NCBI GenBank assembly: GCA_030512335.1 | Contig: JAULSU010000007.1 | Location: 620,001 to 684,000 of the forward strand | Direction of reading: 5' to 3' | Source: Immersiella caudata | Lineage: Eukaryota; Ascomycota; Sordariomycetes; Sordariales; Lasiosphaeriaceae | Length of the DNA: 64,000 bases | The notes under the pieces: model-generated | Seen by the model: only the letters and a program-made list of their open reading frames with translations | Databases searched by the model: none | Told to the model about the DNA's origin: nothing | Position numbers and translations under genes: made by a program | In this document: piece by piece, positions 55,601 to 64,000 of the stretch | Position numbering within the stretch: the stretch's first letter is position 1 | Layout: the number at the start of each line of letters is the position of its first letter

Positions 55601-57881
55601 ACGGTGGCAGACACTGTTGGGGTTCAATACCCACTCCCGCCTCCTTCTAACAGGAACGCCGCTGCAGAACAATCTGACTGAACTGTGGTCGCTGTTGTAC
55701 TTCCTAGCACCCCCCGAGAATGGCGAGGGAGGTTTCGTCGACCTCAGCGAGTTTCACAATTGGTTTTCTAGACCAGAGTCGCAGATCCTGGAAAGCGGGC
55801 GAGAGCAGCTGGACGATGAAGCGCGGGCCATCATCTCCAAGCTGCACAAAGTTCTGCGGCCCTACCTTCTTCGTCGCCTGAAGGCCGACGTAGAGAAGCA
55901 GATGCCTGCAAAGTACGAGCACGTTGAGTTCTGCAGGTTGTCGAAACGCCAGCGGGAACTCTACGATGGCTTTCTTGCACGTGCGGACACACGACGCACG
56001 CTGGCATCAGGGAACTACATGTCCATCATCAACTGCTTGATGCAGTTGCGCAAGGTCTGTAACCACCCGGATCTCTTCGTCGACCGGCCAATCACTACGT
56101 CCCTTCGGATGCAACGATCAGTTCCCGCGGAGTTTGAACCCAGGGAAACCTTTCTCCGAAGAACGCTGCTGGTAGAGAAGCCCATGACCACCGTCAGCCT
56201 CAGCTTCCTCAACATGGTGCCCACCATGCACGAGGAGCTGTCGACAATGCACAATGATCGTATCGTCCAATTGAGCTCCCACCGAACCCTCCTCGACCTC
56301 CGAGAAGCGCAAAAGGCACGGGCAAACAATGCCTATACGCCTCTGGATCCCGCCACCGTCAAGTCCAACATCGTCTATCTGGAAAGCGCCGCGAGATGGG
56401 GCCGCTTCGAGGAGATTCAGCATTGCGTATACCTCAACGCCCTGCGTCGCCAGCAACGGCCGATATACGGGAAACAGCTAGTGAACCTCTTGACACTCGA
56501 CACCGGGCGCCGGCCGTTCAAACAAAGGCCAAAGGTCCCCGCGAAGATCATGAGCTGGTTTGAGGAAGACTCGTTCCTCCTCCGCAACGTTATTCTCACC
56601 CTCCCGCAGCGCGCCGCATCAATGGAGACTACCATCACGAAGTTCGCCTGCGCCACTCCAGCTGTGGTCGCCAGCGATGTCAGCCGGCACCTTCTCGGAG
56701 AGAGGGGCGTGACGGCCTTCCAAGAGCTAGATATGAAGTTGTCGGCCCCAGTCAAGCACGCACCATACATGCCCAGAGAGCCACCACCTGACCCATGGCA
56801 CGAAGCCCGCATGCGCCTCAGCATTCAGTTTCCCGACAAGCGACTCCTCCAATACGACTGCGGAAAGCTCCAAAAGCTCGACGCGTTGTTGCGCAAGCTG
56901 CAAGCTGGAGGCCACCGCGCACTCATCTTCACGCAAATGACCAAGGTCCTCGACATTCTCGAACTGTTCCTCAATATTCACGGGCACAAGTATCTTCGCC
57001 TCGATGGCGCTACCAAAGTAGAACAGCGCCAGATCCTGACGGACCGTTTCAACATCGACACACGTATTCTATGCTTCATCCTTTCCACTCGATCCGGCGG
57101 TCTCGGCATCAATCTCACCGGTGCCGACACGGTTATCTTTTACGATCAGGACTGGAATCCTGCCATGGATAAACAGTGCCAGGACCGTTGCCACCGAATC
57201 GGCCAGACCCGGGACGTGCACATCTACCGCCTCGTCAGCGAGCATACCATCGAAGCCAACATCCTCAAAAAAGCCAATCAGAAGCAGATGCTTGATGACG
57301 TCGTCATCCAAGAGGGAGAGTTCACAACAGACTACTTCAACAAGCTTTCAGTCCGCGATGTTATTGGCATCAACGGCGAGGTCTCGGCGAATGAGGACGA
57401 CGTTGTTGCTAATATGGCAATGGACCGAGTCTTGGGTGGTGTTGACAGCAGCGGCCCTCGCAATGTTGGACGCGTGTTGGAGCAAGCGGAAGACAAGGAG
57501 GACGTTGCGGCGACGCGTGTGGCGGAGAAAGAGATCCAACAAGATGATGCGGACTTCCTTGACCAAAAGCCTGCGGGGTCTGGTCCAGGATCCGGCGTGT
57601 CGACCGCGAGACAGGGGACGCCCAGGGAAGGAACGGAGCCACAACTGTCATCCAACCCGGGACAGTCTGGTCTCGGTGCGTTGGACGAGTCATTGGGCGA
57701 CCTGCAAGGGAACCTCGAAGGCGCTGCAGCACCAGAGTACAATGCGTATGGGGCACAAATGCGCACCATTGACGACTTCATGTTAGGGTTCATGGCAAAG
57801 GCGTTGGAGGGCACACCGCTAGATCTACCAAAAGATAAGAAACGGGGAAGAAAGAAGGGAAGAGACACGAGGAAGAGGTAG
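52614..57881 (+). CDS. swr1: SWR1 chromatin-remodelling ATPase
   Basis: A single exon of 1755 aa. Swr1 is the catalytic subunit of the complex that exchanges H2A for H2A.Z in nucleosomes. Seen in order are a basic Ser/Pro-rich N-terminus and an HSA domain at ~360-430 (PPRQWAHMDHLTKAMSNFRR). Acidic Asp/Glu runs follow at ~490-640, then the SNF2 core with LREYQHLGLDWLAALYANN, ADEMGLGKTIQT (~881), MILDEAHNIKNF (~983) and LLTGTPLQNNLTELWSLLYF. A long insert (~1180-1400) separates it from the helicase C lobe (YLRLDGATKVEQRQILTDRF, LSTRSGGLGINLTGADTVIF, QDRCHRIGQTRDVHIYRLV ~1522). The insert is what distinguishes the SWR1/INO80 group. The C-terminus is basic (KKRGRKKGRDTRKR). Confidence 0.95.
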   Translation: MTEIASPLSASPTCGDLPAINGNNDAHDAPVADIVDAHEPLSSEHGAFPANKHSEPPSPAKLLNSQTALSNGVNGHAHDPASMEDGPPAKRRRVRDSTPDTASRRPKPESPPWKKIEAEGPSTFVAQDGRRKSGRINTIPIELQSGDKRITRRALHGQQASPPKGRRLSTNGHGTPTHTTPLASNLSRRLSSSAKPMPPPKAPAARSSSRKVSQPEPKPTARTRRRSASPHRPTTPTRAVGTRRSTRHAQETSEDTSPDATRTTSRSRASRTRPPLTVIPLVHRDQANIRRKLGPTFEEYLDRAVDIPVEEGGLLALEDGPRYTVEMATHDAQLILRAEKEAEPGGILSKERCSIFEPEPEEEPPRQWAHMDHLTKAMSNFRRLMLQEQQRHRAVAKRLAIACEVEWKRRNPQPKTAEEIELEQLERGRTKWRQVNKAILGTWENVKAEINRRRLAEWELEEQRRVKAALNQAVNLSEQKLQARQAQIDTEDMTDDLVDEDDMDDESESDLGSGSGEEAEEDESNMSSSDDDDNNDDNDDKNSVLSDEGLTQEQLREKYANLPDLDAPGSAKKEPKNGTGQYAENDAEGDTSDESVDMDDDLGSTEDDSADDDDSDDTEDDAEESEDEPTGLLGLFFKKSELKKLKDEAEPSPAAVNDDVEMQDAETPAETPAEPQEPRSPIGKDPDIGLQGGLAGTACSLQEPTLNGDHKEELDVSPHSKVTPTGEVGDDDGPPASPPVTTAVGETPITVTSEPDVPMLDIQSDFPVDRQEAPEIEITQPQPNGQHQKPDAGAETHVQSPPKTQSPEPLDEPKPAEVETPTTETLLNLPKTESRLVSPQPTVVAKTEIPFLLRGTLREYQHLGLDWLAALYANNTNGILADEMGLGKTIQTIALLAHLACHHEVWGPHLVIVPTSVMLNWEMEFKKWCPGFKILTYYGNQDERKRKRQGWTNDDIWNVCITSYQMVLQDQQVFRRRRWHYMILDEAHNIKNFKSQRWQTLLGFNTHSRLLLTGTPLQNNLTELWSLLYFLAPPENGEGGFVDLSEFHNWFSRPESQILESGREQLDDEARAIISKLHKVLRPYLLRRLKADVEKQMPAKYEHVEFCRLSKRQRELYDGFLARADTRRTLASGNYMSIINCLMQLRKVCNHPDLFVDRPITTSLRMQRSVPAEFEPRETFLRRTLLVEKPMTTVSLSFLNMVPTMHEELSTMHNDRIVQLSSHRTLLDLREAQKARANNAYTPLDPATVKSNIVYLESAARWGRFEEIQHCVYLNALRRQQRPIYGKQLVNLLTLDTGRRPFKQRPKVPAKIMSWFEEDSFLLRNVILTLPQRAASMETTITKFACATPAVVASDVSRHLLGERGVTAFQELDMKLSAPVKHAPYMPREPPPDPWHEARMRLSIQFPDKRLLQYDCGKLQKLDALLRKLQAGGHRALIFTQMTKVLDILELFLNIHGHKYLRLDGATKVEQRQILTDRFNIDTRILCFILSTRSGGLGINLTGADTVIFYDQDWNPAMDKQCQDRCHRIGQTRDVHIYRLVSEHTIEANILKKANQKQMLDDVVIQEGEFTTDYFNKLSVRDVIGINGEVSANEDDVVANMAMDRVLGGVDSSGPRNVGRVLEQAEDKEDVAATRVAEKEIQQDDADFLDQKPAGSGPGSGVSTARQGTPREGTEPQLSSNPGQSGLGALDESLGDLQGNLEGAAAPEYNAYGAQMRTIDDFMLGFMAKALEGTPLDLPKDKKRGRKKGRDTRKR

Positions 57882-58165
57882 CATCTGTAATATTATAAGC
57901 AGTTATTCCTGCTAGAGATTCATGCCCTCGTGAAGTGCAAACGATGGTGCGGATGCAGCCAACACATATATCACTGCTAGAAGGGCGGAATGGCATAGGG
58001 CTTCCACCCTGCAAACGTGTTCTGTACAACAAAGGGGGGGTTAGAATTAGGAGTTATGTGGTAATTCATAGCATTATCGAAGAGTTTTACGCTGGCTAGA
58101 ACATACCTAGGGAATGCGCTTGCCGAGACCGTTTACAAAACGGACATACCATTGACTCCCTTAGG

Positions 58166-60007
58166 CTACGCCTTCCCAGCTCCATTACTCCCCTGCGCAG
58201 TTGCCTCCCTATTCGAAGCTACTCTAAACACGTCCTTTATCCTATTAGGATTCTGTATTGCATCGAATACCGTCTCCTTTTTACTCGGCACCGGGGCATC
58301 ACCGGCTCTCTCCATCTCACCCAACCTACTCTCGTCATCCGAACTAAAGCTGCTCGCGGTTGGGCTTCGGTTTAGCACCATTCTTACTCGCGGGCCACCT
58401 TCTTTGTTCTTGACCTCCATTTGCTCCTTCTTCATGTCCTTCAGCTGCTCGTCTTCCCAGTGCAGGGCAACAATGTCCAGCCCGGGGAAATTCCTTTCTA
58501 GAAACTTCTTCAACTCGGGAAGGACCGACTTGTCCGGGCGATATGTCCCGCTGTCATTGTCGATGATGAGTCGGTAACGCTTTGGGTTGTGGGGTGGCGA
58601 AGAGTCGGGCGGTCCACCTGGAATGTCGGTGTTGGGAGGGTGGGTGCCGCCCTTCTGTTTGGTGTCCGCGTTGGCATCTGGGGAAGCGAGTCGGCGGATG
58701 AAGAACTCTCCCGAGAAGGCGATGTATGGTGCCACGTCCGAATGCATTGTATGCTTGCTCAGCAGATCGATACCAAACTCCTTACCTGTCTCGGTAAAGC
58801 GCAGCATGCCGTCGAGTGTGATTACATAGGTGAATATGCGACCTCCTTGGTCAAAGTGCGCCATCTTGAGGAACTGCAAGGCAGTATCTTCGCTTCGCGA
58901 TGAGAATTCACCGTGCTCTGTACCAGAGTCGAAATTGTATACTCTTCTGTGTTGCTTGTGCAGTGCTTTGCTGAGAACTCGGCCACGAAGGCCCTGGGAG
59001 GAGAACATGCGACCGATCATGGGCCGGAACTCGACATATCGGTGATACAGCTTAGGCGGGACGGGACCAGAGAGCTGGATCTCGTTCGCTTGAAAGCTAG
59101 AGCGGGGAGTATTAGCACTGATCAGGTCAAAAATGCTCAGGCGGCAAACCTACTCGTATTTTTTGGTGGAGGCATCCTCCGAGGGCCCCGTTTCAGACTC
59201 CTCGTCATTGTCTTCATTCTTGTTGACCTTCGTGCCGGTCAACCTCCCAATCATGGGACTGAAGTGCTTGATCCATGTTGTTGGCCCCACCGTGTACATC
59301 TGCGCATGTGGAGGATCTGACTTCCCGAGGACTTGGATCCGCAGGTGGAGCTTTGGCCTCTCGAAACTGCCGCTACACAGCACGGCTGTGATGCCCCTCA
59401 GCAGGTAGTATCGCTTGCTACCAGCGCGCTTCTTGATATCGAATACGCAGCCATCCGGGCCAAGCCCCTGCCAGTTCTCATCCACGTGTGTGGCTCTGAA
59501 CGTGACATTTCCAAGGCGGTCGTCATGGTTGGCATAGTCCTCGTCGTAGAGCCGACACTTCAGGGTGAATCCGGTCGGAGGGATGTTTGCAACAACCCAC
59601 TCTTCATCCCAGACAGGCTCTGTGGAGTTGCGGATGGTACGGGTCCGCCTGGTGAGCGGGGGGTCTTCCTTGTGTCTCTTCGGCACGGGTGCTGTGAGGG
59701 TGGCATGGATGAACGGGTCAGCAGAGCTGGTCTGAATGTCGGCGACGGGAAGATTGAATGCTCTGTGAAACGTGAATTTGACAGTGTAGCCCTGGGGGGC
59801 ATCTGGTAGCGGTGTTGGATCAAAGCCACCGGGAGGGCTGCTTTTGCTCTTGATCTTGTTCTTTTTCTCGGAGAGTTTTCTTATGGCGACATCGTCATTG
59901 TCGTCCTTGGTGTCGGCAGTTGGGGCACCGCGAGGGTCATTGGCTGGCGTACGAGACGAGCCATTGGCAAGCGCGTCGTCGCCGGAGACCTCTGCCGCCG
60001 GAGACAT
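58166..60007 (-). CDS. C2-domain protein
   Basis: Two exons, 60007-59154 and 59096-58166, give 594 aa. A C2 domain spans about residues 65-215: YTVKFTFHRAFNLPVADIQT, SSADPFIHATL with the first Ca2+-type Asp, RTIRNSTEPVWDEEWVVANI, CRLYDEDYANHDDRLGNVTF. The C-terminal half is conserved-looking (PPKLYHRYVEFRPMIGRMFS, QFLKMAHFDQGGRIFTYVIT, RYRLIIDNDSGTYRPDKSVL, FPGLDIVALHWEDEQLKDMK), matching fungal C2-containing proteins of unknown job, presumably membrane-binding. An in-frame ATG 47 codons upstream (60148) exists. The one at 60007 was preferred because the preceding sequence has no conserved look. Confidence 0.85.
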
Positions 60008-61143
60008 TTGCAGTCGGGAGTCAAAGTAGACACTCCGGGTAGTGGATCGCTTGGAGCAAAGCGTTAACACGGCTCTCGCGAATGAGCAGCGTTGGCAGAG
60101 GGTGCCGCCTACGTAGATGATCGGGGCTATCGGTGGGGTATCATGCAACTGCCCCGCGATCGGTTGCCCGCCGAGGGTAACTGGCCTTGAATGCCTTCCC
60201 GGGAAGCTGGCCTGGAATGAGGGTCTGCCAGCGGTTCGTCAACTCGATGCCAAAGCACTCAGGCTACGCACGCCTGGCCAAAGGGATGCTCAAGACGCAG
60301 GATTCACTGAAGGAACAAGACTAGAATAACTCGCAGATGGGTCAAGAATCTCTCCGTGTCTTTTCCTGTCGGGCAACAATGTCGCACCGAGGATGGGTGG
60401 TCCAACCAGAGATGCCAAGCTTTCCAACGAGAACAGTTTTTGTGACGTCACTCTCCAGCCCGAAGAAGTGGTCAAAGCTCCCGCGCCTGACTTGATCCTT
60501 GCCTGAGGTTTGCGTCAGGCTTGCTTGTGTGGCTCGACGGCCCAGTAAGCAGCTTTTGCCAAGCAACACGAGCAACGGATCAAGTGGGGTCAGTCTTGAG
60601 CTCCCCGAGCTTGGCCCGTTCACGCTCCGCCCGCGACCGAGGCCCGCAAACGCATACGACACGGACCGTCCGCTCTCCGACATGCAATTCTCCCCTCCTA
60701 GCGGTCAACCTCCGCCGTATGATAGACGAAAAGCTTGGCGGAAATGTGTTGAGTCGCATGATGGTGAAACAGCCAGTTTGCGGCCAACGACAGCCCACCG
60801 CGTTACTCAGCAGGACTTGACAGTCTATTGTCCTCTGTCAGCCTAGTGAAGCCTCCGTGGGCCGACTTGTCGGCGTCGGCGTCGGCGTCCGCCTTGAGGC
60901 TTCAAACCACATTGTTGTGATGCTACACCTACGGCTGCACCGAGGCTTGTGGGAGCTCCCGCAACTGCTCCTTGGTTGTCTCCGGATACAAAATGGCAGT
61001 TCATTGTCACCTTCAACACGGTGTTTCTGAGCATCCAACCCTTCATATCTGAACGCACCAAAGATTCTCTCACCAACCATTTCCATAACCACTCCATACA
61101 TTACCTGCAGACTTAGCACAAGACTCTCACCACTGCCGCCATA
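60008..61143. other. Intergenic, divergent promoter region
   Basis: 1.1 kb between the C2 protein and pyruvate decarboxylase, expected to hold both promoters. Nothing specific is identified. Pyrimidine-rich sequence precedes the decarboxylase ATG. Confidence 0.5.
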
Positions 61144-63013
61144 ATGCCTGACATCTTCATTGGAGAGTACCTCTTTCGCCGTCTCAAGCAGATCGGCATT
61201 GAGACCATCTTTGGCGTTCCGGGTGGTATGAACTGAGCATGCCCCAAGACGGCGAAGTCATCTGACCAATCATCTTAGACTATGAGCTTTCCTTGCTTGA
61301 TCAAGTGGAGCCACAGGGCCTCGCATGGATTGGCACTCCCAACGAGCTGGTTGGCGCATATGCTGCCGACGGCTACGCACGAGTTAAAGGTGCCGCTGCT
61401 CTTGTCACTACCTTCGGTCCCGGAGAGCTGAGTGCCCTCTGCGGCATTGGTGGGGCGTTCACCGAGAAGGTCCCCGTCGTCCACATCGTGGGATATCCCA
61501 TCAACGCTCTTCAGAAGAGCGGCAAGATTCTTCACCACACGCTTGGTGATGGAGACCACGATCACTACCTCAGGATCTCCAACGAGCTCTCTTGCGCCAC
61601 TACCGTGCTGAGAGACCCAGCCACCGCGGCCTCGGAGATTGACCGCGTCCTCAACGCTATGCTGTACCATTCCCAACCCGGATACATTGGCATCTCAGAG
61701 GACATTGCCTACTCCAAAGTCACGGATGAGTACCTCAAAACTCCACTCGTGAAAGTTCTTGCGCCCAGCGCTCCTGAAGCTGAAGCCAAGGCCGTCGCCG
61801 AGATTGTCAAGGCCCTCGAATCCGCCAAGGCTCCAATTCTCATGGTTGATGGCGGCGCCGCAAGACCGAGCTGGGCTGAACACGTCAACCCCCTTATCGA
61901 GGCTCTGAAGATACCCTTTTTCGTCACCAGCATGGGCAAGGGCGTCGCAAATGAGGAGAGCCCTTATTTCAAGGGGAATTATGCCGGAGTTGGGTCGTGG
62001 CCTGAAAACGCCAACGCTGCCGTCAACTCTTCCGATGTCATTCTTTGGCTGGGCAACTACCCCTCTGACTTCAACACGTAAGTCAACTTCTGAGATCACA
62101 GGTCATATTGTATTCGTTGCTAACCAAGTACTCGAACAGTGGTATATTTACCGTCGATGTCGAAGGCAAGACCGTCATCGACCTTCAGCGTTTCTCTGCC
62201 AAGGTCGGTCATGTCGAATATGACGCCCGGATCAACTATGTCCTGCCAAACTTGGTTGAGGCCTTCAACTCGCACGCCCAGCTCCCGCAGCTCCAAATCC
62301 AGCAAGCGAAGCCTATTGCTTCTCTCGCCGTCCCACAGACCATCGAGCATGACTGGCTCTGGAACGTCAGTCTCTGCCACATAACTCTCCTTTGCGTACA
62401 CGCCAACTGACCCTGATCCCAGAGATTCTCGACTTTCTTGAAGCCCGGCGATCTAGTAGTCACGGAGACCGGCACATGTCAGGCAGGAATCGGCGGCACC
62501 GTCTTCCCCGCCGGCGTCGAAGGCTGGACCCAAACCATCTACGGCAGCATCGGCTACGCCACCGGCGCAGCTGCCGGAGCTGCCGTCGCCGCTCAAGAAA
62601 CTGACAAGCACAAACGCCTCGTCCTCATCACCGGCGAAGGCAGCATGCAGCTCACCATCCAAGGACTCACACTCCTCAATCGCTTTGGCATCCCCCCTGT
62701 CATCTTCGTTCTCAACAACAAAGGCTACACCATCGAGCGCTTCTTCCGTGGGTGGACAGCCGGTTACAACGACGTCGATAACTGGGACTACGGCGCTCTG
62801 TCGAAGGCCTTTGCGCCTGAAGTAACGGGCGTGAAGAGCTTCAAGGTCGAGACAGGAGCTCAGTTGGATGAGCTCATGGCCAACGAGGAGTTCAACAACG
62901 CTACATACCCGCAGATCGTTGACATGATCATGGGCGTGGATGATGCACCGAGTTGGATGAAGATTATTTTCGAGGAGAAGAAGAAGAGGCTTTTGGCTGG
63001 ACAAGATAACTAA
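61144..63013 (+). CDS. Pyruvate decarboxylase (ThDP-dependent 2-oxoacid decarboxylase)
   Basis: Four exons, 61144-61225, 61279-62077, 62140-62365 and 62423-63013, give 565 aa. The enzyme converts pyruvate to acetaldehyde and CO2 in the cytosol. Seen are the N-terminal GEYLFRRLKQIGIETIFGVP, WIGTPNELVGAYAADGYARV with the activating Glu, and the paired-His loop ILHHTLGDGDHDHY. VTETGTCQAGIG comes next, then the ThDP/Mg motif as GEGSMQLTIQ...VLNNKGYTIE. Glu in place of Asp in the first position is, as far as I recall, not rare in fungal members. The first exon is only 27 codons plus one base. Activity on longer 2-oxo acids (indole- or phenylpyruvate) is possible. Confidence 0.9.
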
Positions 63014-64000
63014 ACCTGTGTTGGCACGATCGGTGAGGGGGTTAAGGGGGGGCGTAAATAGGGGCGTCTGTTTTTTTTTTCGGATTTGGATTGGAAAGTA
63101 GCATCTCGGTGTTTGGGTTTTATAGAGATATATCTCAGTTATGGTACCTAAATTGGCGTGAAGCCTTCTAATCAAAACTGTATTTTTATTTGACAGTCCA
63201 ACCATAATTGCTACTACTACCACAATTCTCAAGCTAGCTAGACAGTAGGTAGTCGGGCACCGATGTGGTTAGATCCTTATCTCTACTGACAAAATTGGCT
63301 TCAGCCTTTGACCCACAGGGTGCAATCCATTCCAGTTCCCACCTACTACCCACGAACCAGAGTCTCGAGCTGCGGCCACCCCTAAAGGGAGCACCAAAAG
63401 GGTGAAATGGGACAAAAAAAACATACAACACCAGGGATTCGCTGGTCGTCACCGACCCAACTACTAGTCTGGCGGTCGCTGGCGTGTCTATGGGAGAGCG
63501 GACGGGATCCCGAATTTTCCAGTGCCTATGGTCGTATGTGAATGAGTTTGGTGTTGTCGTGATTAAAGTAGGGGGGTGAAAGGAAAGTGTAGCTATTGTA
63601 CGCTACGCTGAGTTGTTGGACGTTACAGAGCGTGCCAAGGACCAAGAAGTTAAATGTTATGCCAACTCTGTGGTGGATCCAGAGAAGAATCTCTATTTAA
63701 AGTCTTGAGCTTCAATGTCATACAATTGGCGGCTTGGAAACTTGGAAGCCCCCTGAGTTCTTGATCCACACGTGACATTCTCATGGGCACACTGAGAGCG
63801 CAAAGCTGGCGACAGACAAACTTGCGGTGCCAACCTCCCTAAATCTTGAATGCGAGGTCCCCAAACTCTTCAACCCATCAGCCTTGGGTCCATGGCAAAA
63901 TGCAATGGAAAGTCGGTCCCGCTTTCCCCATGTTGCCAGCTATCTGAGGAGCCAACAGCCCTCCACCACAGTCCCTCCACAATGGCCTCGCCCCCGAACA
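63014..64000. other. Terminal intergenic stretch
   Basis: The 3' flank of pyruvate decarboxylase and unassigned DNA to the window end. No ORF with family motifs was seen. Confidence 0.45.

Noticed and set aside
61144..63013. Loss of the ThDP motif (GEG instead of GDG) as a sign of inactivity
   Set aside because: Glu there is a conservative change and, to my knowledge, occurs in other fungal decarboxylases.
1..64000. tRNA genes, CRISPR arrays or transposons
   Set aside because: No cloverleaf with a proper T-loop, no regularly spaced repeats, and no transposase or reverse-transcriptase motifs were found by reading both strands.

Overview
The window looks like nuclear DNA of a filamentous ascomycete (Pezizomycotina, probably a Sordariomycete; the species cannot be named from this). 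The protein-coding genes are mostly interrupted by short introns of about 45-110 bp with GT..AG ends and CTNAC-like branch sites. Codon use is GC-rich, genes lie on both strands separated by 0.3-2.7 kb, and the gene set is typical of moulds: caleosin, AzgA-type purine permease, GH47 mannosidase, tannase/feruloyl esterase, a DUF1996 secreted protein, SFH5, SWR1, a complex I subunit and pyruvate decarboxylase. There are no operons, bacterial-style mobile elements, CRISPR arrays or recognisable tRNA/rRNA genes.

Layout. 0-9 kb is accessory DNA. It holds a large OTU-like protein whose nucleophile cysteine appears to be serine, a broken secreted amidohydrolase, a caleosin, and a GPI-type GH5 protein whose acid/base glutamate motif is missing. 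10-19 kb holds a methyltransferase-like protein, a purine permease, a secreted CE1 esterase and a secreted type-B carboxylesterase. 19-29.6 kb holds an unknown small protein, a PhzS-like flavin monooxygenase, a VOC/glyoxalase-like protein, the SFH5 lipid-transfer protein and a secreted DUF1996 protein. 29.6-33 kb holds a second decayed gene and an unknown membrane protein. 33.5-48 kb holds an unusual SNF2 ATPase, a GH47 mannosidase, a small PPxY protein, two MFS transporters and a tannase-family esterase. 48.7-63 kb holds a conserved unknown protein with a long disordered tail, NDUFB8, SWR1, a C2-domain protein and pyruvate decarboxylase.

How the genes relate. I see no convincing biosynthetic cluster. 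The secreted esterases (CE1, type B, tannase family), the GH5-like protein and the sugar-acid/purine/allantoate-type transporters fit a saprotrophic or plant-associated life. The 51-63 kb end is housekeeping (respiration, chromatin, fermentation). The most notable features are losses of function: two pseudogenes with several separate lesions, and two otherwise intact genes (OTU-like and GH5-like) that seem to have lost catalytic residues while staying open.

Exon limits were worked out by hand from reading frames and splice signals and may be off by a few bases. Protein family calls come from motif reading, not from a database search.
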